In this document: piece after piece, positions 22,324 through 29,869 of the stretch
Layout: every line of letters begins with the position of its first letter
Position numbering within the stretch: position 1 is the first letter of the stretch
Source: CBDHHC01 sp050633205
GTDB taxonomy: Bacteria > Pseudomonadota > Alphaproteobacteria > Rhizobiales > CBDHHC01
Direction of reading: 5' to 3'
DNA length: 34,740 nt
NCBI GenBank assembly: GCA_050633205.1
Contig: JBOEGA010000113.1
Location: 1-34,740, forward strand
Position numbers and translations under genes: made by a program
Notes under the pieces: model-generated
The model's input: the letters and a program-made list of their open reading frames with translations, nothing else
The model's database searches: none
Told to the model about the DNA's origin: nothing

Positions 22324-22557
22324 CTATTTAAGTAGATAAGGAATATTCACTGTTACTGCACCTGTCGGACAATCAGCCTCGCAGGGCATGCAATACCAGC
22401 ACTCATCAAATTTCATGTAAGCCTTCTGTGTTTCGTCCTTTATTCGCAGAACATCCAGCGGGCAGACATCAACACAGACCGTACATCCTTTATCTGCAAT
22501 ACATTTTTCTTCATCAACAATGACAGGCACTGTAGTTGCGGTGTTAGCTAATGGCAT
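22324..22557 (-). CDS. Two-cluster 4Fe-4S ferredoxin, AprB-like partner of the flavoprotein
   Basis: A 77-residue ferredoxin with two Cys clusters: 'CIADKGCTVCVDVCPLDVL' and 'CWYCMPCEADCPTGAVTV'. The first cluster has an enlarged first loop (C-x5-C-x2-C-x3-C), and the second is C-x2-C-x2-C-x3-C, as in the beta subunit of adenylylsulfate reductase and related proteins. The long C-terminal extension of true AprB is absent. The gene follows the flavoprotein by 27 bases and should be its electron partner in the cytoplasm. AAAGGA is seven bases before ATG 22557. Whether it gives or takes electrons is not shown. Confidence 0.93.
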   Translation of the reverse strand: MPLANTATTVPVIVDEEKCIADKGCTVCVDVCPLDVLRIKDETQKAYMKFDECWYCMPCEADCPTGAVTVNIPYLLK

Positions 22558-22584
22558 AATATAATCCTTTCACTTGTTCTCGTG

Positions 22585-24327
22585 TTACGCGTTCGCTTCC
22601 ACGCGTTGCTTGTCATAAATATCCTTTTCATCATCTGAAATTTCCACCACATACGGATCAACATCCTTTTTCTCACTGGACATTTTCCCATCCTTTTTGG
22701 ATAGCAGCGTATGGCAGAACCAGTTCTCGTTATCGCGCTCCGGATAATCGACACGGTTATGATAAAGCCCCCATCTGCTCTCTGTTCTGTACAGGGAGGC
22801 ATGGGCTGCCATATCAGCACAATCCATGATAGACGTTGCTTCAAGAGCCCTCATAAGCTCATGCGCATCCCGTGCCATCATTGAGTTTTCCATGTCTTCA
22901 CGAACTTCAGCAAAACGTGCCTGGCCAAGCTCAAATTTGCGCGTCACCTTTGGCGGTTGCAGGTAATCATTCACAATTCGGCGGGTTTTGTATTCGATCT
23001 GGTTTGGCGGAATACCATCTTCACGTTTTGTAGGAGCCAGCACACGCTCTTTTTCGTGAACAACCTGCTCCATATCAAAATCTTCAAAATCATGACCATC
23101 AGCAAATTCCATGGCATCTTCACCGGCAACTGCACCATTTGTAAACGCTCCAAGCATATAGTTATGCGGAACACTTGCCATGTCACCGGCAGCATAAAGC
23201 CCCGGAATTGTTGTTCGGGCATTATCATCAACATAAACCCCCGAAGCACTGTGACCTGAACAGAAACCAATTTCTGAAATGTGCATTTCAATCATTTCTG
23301 TCTTGTAACTGGTCCCCCTGCCCTCATGGAAACGGCCACGTGTCGGACGCTCAACATTGTGCAATGTATGCTCAATCTCCTCAACGGTCTCTTCATGCAG
23401 GTGATTCAGTTTCAGGAACACAGGCCCCTTACCTGATTGCAGTTCGTTATAAAACTCCTGCATCATCTGCCCGGACCAGTAATCACATTCAATAAACCGC
23501 GCACCTTCGCCATTTGCCGTATAGCCACCAAATGGTCCGGCAACATAGGCACAGGCAGGTCCGTTATAATCTTTGATCAGTGGATTGATCTGGAAGCATT
23601 CAAGGTTGGCCAGAGCCGCTCCCGCATGATAGGCCATTGAATAGCCTTCACCTGAATTGGAAGCATTCTCGTAAGTCCCGTAAAGATAACCTGAAGCAGG
23701 AAGACCAAGACGCCCCGCAGCTCCCATACACATGATGACCGATTTTGCCTTAATAACCAGAAACTCGGCACTCCTGGTATTAACTGCAATAGCTCCGGCA
23801 ATACGACCATTTTTACCCGTCAGCAGGCGCGTTGCCATATAACGGTTGGTTAGCAGCAATCTCGCCCGGCGCAACTGTCTGTAAAGTGCCTTCTTAACCG
23901 TATCGCCGTTCGGCATTGGCAGAACATAAGTACCGATATGGTGAACCTTTTTAACGTCATACTCACCATTCTCATCTTTCAGAAAACGGATACCAAAGCT
24001 GTCCAGCTCTTCAATTATCGAGTGGCAGTTCTGCGCATATTTATAAACAGCAGCCTGATCAACAATCCCGTCATTGGCAATCGTTATTTCTTTTGTATAC
24101 TGCTCGGGCGTTGAGTGCCCCGGTATGACCGCGTTATTCAGCCCGTCCATTCCCATGGAAATAGCACCGGAACGTTTGATGTGAGCCTTATCCAGCAGCA
24201 CAATTTTCGCATTCGGGTTCTGTTTCTTGGCTTTAAGAGCGGCCATAGGGCCGGCAGTACCACCGCCGATAACCAGCACATCGCAGTCAATTTCAGATGT
24301 ACCATCCATGATATCGTCAATTGCCAT
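22585..24327 (-). CDS. FAD-dependent AprA / fumarate-reductase-like flavoprotein
   Basis: A 580-residue cytoplasmic flavoprotein of the fumarate reductase / succinate dehydrogenase / AprA superfamily. The FAD-binding Rossmann motif is at residues 17-31 (VLVIGGGTAGPMAAL), followed by 'VLLDKAHIKRSGAISMGMDGLNN', which recalls the AprA N-terminal region. The C-terminal FAD contact is 'TIPGLYAAGDMASVPHNYMLGAFTNGAVAGEDA' (374-405). The capping domain has 'GPFGGYTANGEGARFIECDYW'. The carboxyl third is a helical domain ending in a charged tail. It shares its operon with the AprB-like ferredoxin, so a heterodimeric oxidoreductase is likely. True AprA is ~620-660 residues and sits with sat, aprM or qmo genes, none of which is here, so adenylylsulfate may not be the substrate. 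GGAGG is eight bases before ATG 24327. Confidence 0.9.
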   Translation of the reverse strand: MAIDDIMDGTSEIDCDVLVIGGGTAGPMAALKAKKQNPNAKIVLLDKAHIKRSGAISMGMDGLNNAVIPGHSTPEQYTKEITIANDGIVDQAAVYKYAQNCHSIIEELDSFGIRFLKDENGEYDVKKVHHIGTYVLPMPNGDTVKKALYRQLRRARLLLTNRYMATRLLTGKNGRIAGAIAVNTRSAEFLVIKAKSVIMCMGAAGRLGLPASGYLYGTYENASNSGEGYSMAYHAGAALANLECFQINPLIKDYNGPACAYVAGPFGGYTANGEGARFIECDYWSGQMMQEFYNELQSGKGPVFLKLNHLHEETVEEIEHTLHNVERPTRGRFHEGRGTSYKTEMIEMHISEIGFCSGHSASGVYVDDNARTTIPGLYAAGDMASVPHNYMLGAFTNGAVAGEDAMEFADGHDFEDFDMEQVVHEKERVLAPTKREDGIPPNQIEYKTRRIVNDYLQPPKVTRKFELGQARFAEVREDMENSMMARDAHELMRALEATSIMDCADMAAHASLYRTESRWGLYHNRVDYPERDNENWFCHTLLSKKDGKMSSEKKDVDPYVVEISDDEKDIYDKQRVEANA

Positions 24328-24330
24328 AAC

Positions 24331-24681
24331 CTATACCTCCATAGTCTGTTCTTGTGTGTGCTGCTCATCCATTAAGGAATGCTCATCAGCAGCAGAAGCA
24401 CGTTCATTCAAAGTTCTCAGGAATTTCCAGGGAAAGATGCCTCGATCGTAGCCATCTGAAAAAACAATATTAATCGCGTAAGATCCGATAGGCAGGATTT
24501 CCAGAATTGTCAGATCTTCAGAAACTTCAGCTTCCAGCCCATCAATCTTATGTCTCTTGCTGACAGCGGATTGCGATCCGGTTCTGAGCAGTTCAGCGCT
24601 GAAAAAGTCTGTTGTTCGATCAGACCAATTTACCAGAAGTGACTTCTTGTCTTTCGCCAGATGTATTTCAGTGGGGACCAT
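24331..24681 (-). CDS. DUF971 (GBBH-like N-terminal domain) protein
   Basis: A 116-residue protein. Its first ~95 residues match the DUF971 / gamma-butyrobetaine-hydroxylase-like N-terminal domain: 'PTEIHLAKDKKSLLVNWSDRTTDFFSAELLR', 'ILEILPIGSYAINIVFSDGYDRGIFPWKFLRTL'. The usual family ending (D..G.YPW..L..L) is conserved in form as DRGIFPWKFL. Some DUF971 proteins are linked to iron-sulfur proteins or occur fused to Mrp/ApbC-type carriers. It is the first gene of the flavoprotein operon, three bases before the flavoprotein ATG, so the two are translated together. A role in Fe-S assembly for the ferredoxin is possible but not shown. The tail (98-116) is polar and unlikely to fold. Confidence 0.88.
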   Translation of the reverse strand: MVPTEIHLAKDKKSLLVNWSDRTTDFFSAELLRTGSQSAVSKRHKIDGLEAEVSEDLTILEILPIGSYAINIVFSDGYDRGIFPWKFLRTLNERASAADEHSLMDEQHTQEQTMEV

Positions 24682-24750
24682 ATTTCATCTCATTCAACAA
24701 TAACCTTGAGTGAAGTATGCCAATGACCGGATTTCGCAGATAGCAATTAG

Positions 24751-24777
24751 TTGACAGTCAGGAAGCTCAGATAATGT
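24751..24777 (+). promoter_or_regulatory. Possible fdxA promoter in the divergent gap
   Basis: TTGACA at 24751-24756 matches the sigma-70 -35 box exactly. TAATGT at 24772-24777 is the nearest -10-like element, with a short 15-base spacer. The 138-base gap 24682-24819 must also hold the promoter of the divergent DUF971-flavoprotein operon, which I could not place with confidence. Confidence 0.35.
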
Positions 24778-24819
24778 TGAATTGCCCTCAATGATATTTC
24801 TGTATGAGGAGAATTTGTG

Positions 24820-25143
24820 ATGACATATGCTGTTAATGATGCCTGCATAAAGTGCAAATACACCGATTGTGTTGAAGTCTGCCCTGTCGATTGCTTTTAT
24901 GAAGGGGAGAATATGCTGGTCATTGATCCTGAGGAATGCATTGATTGCGGCGTCTGTGAACCCGAATGCCCGGCAGACGCAATTATATCCGGTGAAGCAG
25001 CAAATGCCGAAAAGTGGATTGAACTGAACCGTAAATATGCTGCTATTTGGCCGAATATAAGCCAGCAGAAAGACCCCTTACCAGATGCGGACAACTGGAT
25101 TGGCATACCTGGAAAAGTGGAATATCTGGAAAAGACCTTGTAA
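24820..25143 (+). CDS. fdxA: Seven-iron ferredoxin FdxA (3Fe-4S/4Fe-4S)
   Basis: A 107-residue ferredoxin very close in plan to Azotobacter ferredoxin I. 'CIKCKYTDCVEVCPVDCFYEG' holds the ligands of the [3Fe-4S] cluster plus the distal Cys of the other, and 'ECIDCGVCEPECPADAI' holds the [4Fe-4S] ligands. The C-terminal half 'WIELNRKYAAIWPNISQQKDPLPDADNW' is the usual FdxA extension. The start is ATG 24820, eight bases after GAGGAG, rather than the GTG one codon earlier. It is divergent from the flavoprotein operon and could supply low-potential electrons to it. In other bacteria FdxA is linked to redox stress and NADPH:ferredoxin reductase. Cytoplasmic. Confidence 0.95.
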   Translation: MTYAVNDACIKCKYTDCVEVCPVDCFYEGENMLVIDPEECIDCGVCEPECPADAIISGEAANAEKWIELNRKYAAIWPNISQQKDPLPDADNWIGIPGKVEYLEKTL

Positions 25144-25167
25144 TTATTCAATAATTTCCAGAAAAAC

Positions 25168-25182
25168 AGTCGCGACTTTTTA
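25168..25182 (+). terminator. Weak terminator after fdxA
   Basis: The palindrome AGTCGCGACT is followed by TTTTTAA 25 bases after the fdxA stop. The stem is short and the loop tight, so termination would be partial at best. The alpha/beta hydrolase gene starts 64 bases later, so some read-through is likely. Confidence 0.35.
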
Positions 25183-25245
25183 ATATCTTCCCTTTGACAG
25201 GTAAAACCGCATAGGATCAAGCCCCATTAAAGAGAGGTACATTCC

Positions 25246-26055
25246 ATGGCGATACGTCGTATCCCGACCGATATTGGTTCATTACATGCAGACATCAATG
25301 GTTCTGGACCGGCAATAATATTCTGGCCCAGCCTTATGATGGATCACACCTTGTGGGCTCCTCAGGTTAATCACTTTTCTGATCGTTATACGACAATCGC
25401 CATTGACCCCCATGGACACGGACAAAGTGATCCCCTGGATAGGGAGTTCACACTGGAAGAATGCGCCGAAAGCTTTATCGCAATCCTTGATGACCTGGGT
25501 CTGGAAAAAGCACATATCGTTGGTAATTCGTGGGGAGCCATGATTGGCGCAATCTTTGCGGCCAGGCACCCTGACAGAATTGGGTGCGCAATACTTGCAA
25601 ATGGTACCGCATCAGCAGCATCAGAAGAATACCGCCGGGAAGTTTCCAAATTTTGCAAAGACGTATTAATTCCTGAAAAAAGAGCAAAATTCAAAGATCG
25701 ACGTGCCGAAAACTTTCTTGGAAAGACAACCTTCAGTGAACGCCCGGATTTGGTGAAAAGGGTTGTTGAAAGCTCTGAATCCGTGGAACCCCAAAGTGCC
25801 AGCTATGCCGTTTCAAGTGTTGCAGTAAATCGCAGAGACCAGCATGACCTTCTGAATAAGATATGCACCCCCTGCCTGATTATTGCCGGATCTGAAGATA
25901 GAAGTTTCCCGGTTCCTGAGCTCAGGGAAATGGCTGATGCAATCCCTGATGCAGAACTCGTAATACTTGAAAAAGTTGGACATTTAGCAGCTCTTGAAGC
26001 TCCGGAACAGTTTAATAGACTTCTGGAGGACTTTCTTAACCGCGATCACAGATAG
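25246..26055 (+). CDS. Alpha/beta-fold hydrolase (3-oxoadipate enol-lactonase-like)
   Basis: A 269-residue cytoplasmic alpha/beta hydrolase. The nucleophile elbow is GNSWG with Ser95. The acid is Asp218 in 'IIAGSEDRSFPVPE' and the base His246 in 'VGHLAALEAPEQFN'. The oxyanion-hole segment is 'IIFWPSLMMDHTLWAPQ'. The layout and 'DPHGHGQSD' resemble PcaD-like lactonases and haloperoxidase-type esterases, but no substrate can be read from it. GAGAGG lies before ATG 25246. It follows fdxA by 102 bases on the same strand and faces away from the flavoprotein operon. It may hydrolyse an ester, thioester or lactone intermediate of the same pathway, or be unrelated. Confidence 0.9.
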   Translation: MAIRRIPTDIGSLHADINGSGPAIIFWPSLMMDHTLWAPQVNHFSDRYTTIAIDPHGHGQSDPLDREFTLEECAESFIAILDDLGLEKAHIVGNSWGAMIGAIFAARHPDRIGCAILANGTASAASEEYRREVSKFCKDVLIPEKRAKFKDRRAENFLGKTTFSERPDLVKRVVESSESVEPQSASYAVSSVAVNRRDQHDLLNKICTPCLIIAGSEDRSFPVPELREMADAIPDAELVILEKVGHLAALEAPEQFNRLLEDFLNRDHR

Positions 26056-26162
26056 AGCCTGTGAATACTTCTGCTTTGTCTGAAATAACCCTGTTTCCTT
26101 TCCTGAACAGTTAACTATTCCTCCTGCAGATAGTCATAAAAACTTTACCCGCAACTGTTAAT

Positions 26163-26190
26163 ATCCCTGATTTCCATAGGGATTGGAAAT
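26163..26190. promoter_or_regulatory. Interleaved inverted repeats upstream of the NAGGN operon
   Basis: The 305-base gap 26056-26360 holds two overlapping inverted repeats with equal 9-base spacers: ATCCCT (26163-26168) / AGGGAT (26178-26183) and ATTTCC (26170-26175) / GGAAAT (26185-26190). They lie ~180 bases before the asnO-like ATG and could be a regulator site. A clear sigma-70 -35/-10 pair was not found in the gap; TATAAAT near 26238 is the best -10-like element. Confidence 0.3.
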
Positions 26191-26360
26191 AACAGAATGG
26201 TTAAATTATAGGCACCTAATTAACTTCATTTGAAACTATAAATATAGTGCGACGAACTGACTGTTTCAAAAAAATACCGGGGAAACGGTTGAATTCTTTA
26301 TCTCATTTGTTACCTTGGGCCCGATTTGACGTAACCAGTAAACAGTTAGAAGGTACATAT

Positions 26361-28139
26361 ATGTGTGGGATTGCAGGAGAATTGCGTTTTGACAGAACGC
26401 TGACCTCGCCTCAGAAAATTGACCGTATGTTAACGGTGATGGAACCTCGGGGACCAGATGGAACAGGTCTCTTTATCCAGGGATCACAAGGACTTGGCCA
26501 CCGTCGCTTGAAAATTATTGACCTCACTGACCAGGCAGCACAGCCTATGGTTGATAGCGAGTTGGGCCTGACAATAGCATTCAACGGGTGCATATACAAC
26601 TATCTTGAATTGAGAAAAGAACTGCAGCAGAAAGGCTATCAGTTTTTCTCTCATGGAGATACGGAAGTCATTTTAAAAGCCTATCATGCCTGGGGAAAAG
26701 AATGTGTCAAACATTTTCACGGCATGTTCGCCTTTGCTATTCTGGAGCGTGACAGCAAACGCGTATTTATGGCTCGTGACAGACTCGGCATTAAGCCCCT
26801 CTATTATACCAGCACTCTGAACTCATTCTGTTTTGCCTCTTCTCTTCCTGCACTATTGCAGTCTGGCGGTATAGATACTTCAATAGACCCTGTTGCTCTT
26901 AATTACTATATGAGCTTTCACTCCGTGGTTCCCGCTCCTCATACTATTCTGAATGGTGTAAAAAAGTTACCTCCAGCAACTCTCATGATAATTGAACCGG
27001 AAGGAACTATCAGGCAGGAAACCTACTGGGATCTTAGCTACAACCGCAATGAGAGTGATCATACCCGCAGTGAAGAAGAGTGGATTGACGCTGTAGAAGA
27101 AGCTCTGAAACTGGCAGTTAAACGACGATTGGTATCTGATGTACCTGTTGGCGTCCTTCTGTCAGGAGGTCTTGACTCATCATTGGTTGTAGGTTTACTC
27201 AGCGAACTGGGACAACAGAATATAAGTACATTCTCTGTTGGTTTTGAAGATGTTGCCGAAGAGGAAGGTAATGAATTCCGCTACTCTGATATTATTGCGG
27301 AGCGCTACCAGACAGACCATCACAAGATAAATGTGGATCATGCCGAACTCCAGACACACCTTTCAGCATGCATCAAAGCTATGGCAGAACCAATGGTCAG
27401 TCATGACGTCATCGGCTTCTACCTGCTGTCCCGTGAAGTCAGCAAACATGTCAAGGTTGTACAAAGTGGTCAGGGGGCAGATGAAGTCTTTGCAGGTTAT
27501 CACTGGTATCCACCTCTGCTTGATGTGGAAAATGATCAGGCCGTAAAATCCTATTCTGATGTATTTTTTGACCGGACCTATGAAGAATACAAAACAATTA
27601 TAAACCCTGATTTCCTTGGCGAAGACCATGCCCTTAAATTCGTTACGGACCATTTTGCCAAACCTGATATCACCCATCCAATTGATCGCGCCTTAAGGCT
27701 GGACACTCAGATTATGCTTGTTGATGACCCGGTAAAGCGGGTCGACAACATGACTATGGCATGGGGGCTGGAGGCACGTGTACCATTCCTGGATCATGAG
27801 CTGGTTGAACTCGCTGCAAGAATTCCTGCAAAATATAAAGTGGAAGACGGCGGCAAATACGTACTCAAGGAAGTGGGTAGACGAATTATTCCCCACGAAG
27901 TTATTGATCGACCGAAAGGCTATTTCCCTGTACCTGCTCTAAAATATCTGGAAGGGGAATATCTTGACATGGCCAGGGGAATTTTATCTCAACCTTCGGC
28001 AAAACAACGCGGACTATTTGATCAGTCCTATGTTGATATGCTGTTTGAAGCTCCCAAAGAACATCTGACGCCATTACGTGGCTCTAAACTCTGGCAGATT
28101 ACCTTATTGGAATACTGGTTGCAGGAGCAGGGAATATGA
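26361..28139 (+). CDS. asnO: N-acetylglutaminylglutamine amidotransferase (asparagine synthetase-like)
   Basis: A 592-residue class II glutamine amidotransferase / asparagine-synthetase-like enzyme that makes the terminal carboxamide of the osmoprotectant N-acetylglutaminylglutamine amide. The start is ATG 26361, because the chain must begin MCGIAGELRF with Cys2 as the glutaminase nucleophile, and AGAAGG lies seven bases upstream. The open frame begins 38 codons earlier but would bury the Cys. The synthetase domain has the PP-loop 'GVLLSGGLDSSLVVGLL' and later 'VVQSGQGADEVFAGYHWYP' and 'NMTMAWGLEARVPFLDHELVELA'. It is followed by ngg with a 4-base ATGA overlap. Synthesis of the compound is typically osmotically induced. 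Confidence 0.95.
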   Translation: MCGIAGELRFDRTLTSPQKIDRMLTVMEPRGPDGTGLFIQGSQGLGHRRLKIIDLTDQAAQPMVDSELGLTIAFNGCIYNYLELRKELQQKGYQFFSHGDTEVILKAYHAWGKECVKHFHGMFAFAILERDSKRVFMARDRLGIKPLYYTSTLNSFCFASSLPALLQSGGIDTSIDPVALNYYMSFHSVVPAPHTILNGVKKLPPATLMIIEPEGTIRQETYWDLSYNRNESDHTRSEEEWIDAVEEALKLAVKRRLVSDVPVGVLLSGGLDSSLVVGLLSELGQQNISTFSVGFEDVAEEEGNEFRYSDIIAERYQTDHHKINVDHAELQTHLSACIKAMAEPMVSHDVIGFYLLSREVSKHVKVVQSGQGADEVFAGYHWYPPLLDVENDQAVKSYSDVFFDRTYEEYKTIINPDFLGEDHALKFVTDHFAKPDITHPIDRALRLDTQIMLVDDPVKRVDNMTMAWGLEARVPFLDHELVELAARIPAKYKVEDGGKYVLKEVGRRIIPHEVIDRPKGYFPVPALKYLEGEYLDMARGILSQPSAKQRGLFDQSYVDMLFEAPKEHLTPLRGSKLWQITLLEYWLQEQGI

Positions 28140-29869
28140 AGAATACCACCAATGACCGGGAAATTTATGACCCGGAACATTCCCCCAGTCTGAAAAATTG
28201 GGGTAAACCGGCAGAATTACCCAATGAAGATGTTGCTATAGAATGCGGTTGGGGCCGCCTGCTCTTTGCTCACACATTCAAAAGCAACGAAAAACTGGTA
28301 CAGTTTCTCAAAAACGAAGCAAAAAACGCCCGGGACCTTGCACTCTATGTGCGAGACCCCCAGATTATCGTCGCCAGTGCACCTCAGGAGCTTTTTATCG
28401 ATCCCTCATATACCTTCCGCATGATCCTGGAAAGTTATGAACCTCTGAAAGAGAAAAAAGGCTCATTCTCTATTCGCTCTATAAATAAAGATGACGATAT
28501 TGAAAATATCAACCGCATATATCAGACACGCAACATGGTCCCTGTTGACCCTGATTTTCTTCTTGAAACCTATAAGGGAAAATTCATAAAATACTGGGTT
28601 GCAATTGATGATGAAACGCAGGAAATCAACGCAGTATGTATGGGTATTGACCATAAACTTGCCTTTGATGACCCTGAGAACGGGTCAAGTCTCTGGTCGG
28701 TAGCCGTTGACCCCCAGGCGAAACACCCTGGCATGGGCCTGCATCTGGTTCAGCATGTTGCTGAACATTATAAAAATCAGGGGCGAACATTTCTTGATTT
28801 GTCTGTAATGCATACAAATCAGGAAGCAATTGAACTATATAACAGACTAGGTTTTGTTCAGGTTCCTGTTTTCTGCATAAAAAACAAGAATGTCATCAAT
28901 GAAACACTGTTTTCAGGACCAAAGCCTGAAGACAACCTGAACCCATATGCAAAAATCATTATCAATGAAGCACGAAAAAGAGGAATTCGGGTAGAAATCC
29001 TTGACGAAATTGACAACTATTTTCAACTGTCTTTTGGCGGTGCCCATGTAGTTTGCAGAGAGTCTCTGACTGAATTAACCTCCTCAATTGCCATGAGCCG
29101 ATGCAGTGATAAAAAAATTACCACAAGGCTTTTAAAAAATGCCGGTCTGAAAGTGCCGCAACAATGCCTGGCATTAAAACCTGCTGAAAACCATGCATTC
29201 CTGAGAAAGCACGGATGTATCGTTGTAAAACCTGCTGTTGGAGAACAGGGCGCAGGTATTACAGTTGATGTAAAAACCAAAAACGAACTGGAAACCGCAA
29301 TAAACTACGCAAAACAGGTCTGCCATGATGTCCTTCTTGAAGAAATGGTAGCAGGACGGGACCTGAGGATTATCGTTATAAATTACGAAGTCGTCGCAGC
29401 TGCAATAAGAAAGCCACCAGCAGTCATAGGTGATGGACAACATACAATTCTTGAACTCGTCAAAAAACAAAGTCGCAGGAGAGAACAGGCAACCCTGGGC
29501 GAAAGCAGAATTCCTGTAGATGAGGAATTGCGAAGAACAGTACATAATGCAGGTTTTGTCCTTGATGATATTCTGCCAAAAGGTGAAGAGTTACAGGTCA
29601 GAAAGGCCGCAAACCTTCATGTAGGCGGCACAATCCATGATGTCACTCATGAGCTTCACCCGACCCTCATTGAGGCCGCGAAGCAGGCAGCACTTGCACT
29701 TGAAATCCCTGTTACAGGACTGGACTTCATTATCTCCTCACCTTCCAAGCCTGAATATGTTATAATAGAAGCTAATGAACGCCCCGGCCTTGCCAATCAT
29801 GAACCACAGCCAACTGCAGAAAAATTTATCGATTTTTTATTCCCCCAAAGCATAGCTAAAGAAATATGA
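28136..29869 (+). CDS. ngg: N-acetylglutaminylglutamine synthetase (GNAT + ATP-grasp)
   Basis: A 577-residue two-domain enzyme that makes the acetylated Gln-Gln dipeptide. The N-terminal half (about 100-265) is a GNAT acetyltransferase: 'INRIYQTRNMVPVDPDFL', 'LWSVAVDPQAKHPGMGLHLVQHV', 'NQEAIELYNRLGFVQVPVF'. The C-terminal half (about 310-570) is an ATP-grasp ligase like cyanophycin synthetase: 'GCIVVKPAVGEQGAGITVDV', 'LLEEMVAGRDLRIIVINYEVVAAAIRKPP', 'VTGLDFIISSPS', 'YVIIEANERPGLANHEP'. The ATG overlaps the asnO stop by four bases and the stop overlaps the peptidase start by four bases, so the operon is translationally coupled. Architecture and gene order match the known NAGGN trio. Cytoplasmic. 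Confidence 0.95.
   Translation: MKNTTNDREIYDPEHSPSLKNWGKPAELPNEDVAIECGWGRLLFAHTFKSNEKLVQFLKNEAKNARDLALYVRDPQIIVASAPQELFIDPSYTFRMILESYEPLKEKKGSFSIRSINKDDDIENINRIYQTRNMVPVDPDFLLETYKGKFIKYWVAIDDETQEINAVCMGIDHKLAFDDPENGSSLWSVAVDPQAKHPGMGLHLVQHVAEHYKNQGRTFLDLSVMHTNQEAIELYNRLGFVQVPVFCIKNKNVINETLFSGPKPEDNLNPYAKIIINEARKRGIRVEILDEIDNYFQLSFGGAHVVCRESLTELTSSIAMSRCSDKKITTRLLKNAGLKVPQQCLALKPAENHAFLRKHGCIVVKPAVGEQGAGITVDVKTKNELETAINYAKQVCHDVLLEEMVAGRDLRIIVINYEVVAAAIRKPPAVIGDGQHTILELVKKQSRRREQATLGESRIPVDEELRRTVHNAGFVLDDILPKGEELQVRKAANLHVGGTIHDVTHELHPTLIEAAKQAALALEIPVTGLDFIISSPSKPEYVIIEANERPGLANHEPQPTAEKFIDFLFPQSIAKEI

Noticed and set aside
22585..24327. Calling the flavoprotein a true adenylylsulfate reductase AprA
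   Set aside because: It is shorter than AprA, the ferredoxin lacks the AprB tail, and no sat, aprM or qmo genes are near.
24777..24791. TTGA-N7-TCAA near fdxA, resembling an FNR/Crp box
   Set aside because: FNR boxes have TTGAT-N4-ATCAA, i.e. a 6-base gap between TTGA and TCAA. Here the gap is 7 and the inner T/A are missing.
26247..26360. 38-codon N-terminal extension of the asnO-like gene
   Set aside because: The catalytic Cys must be residue 2 after Met, and a good ribosome binding site lies before ATG 26361.
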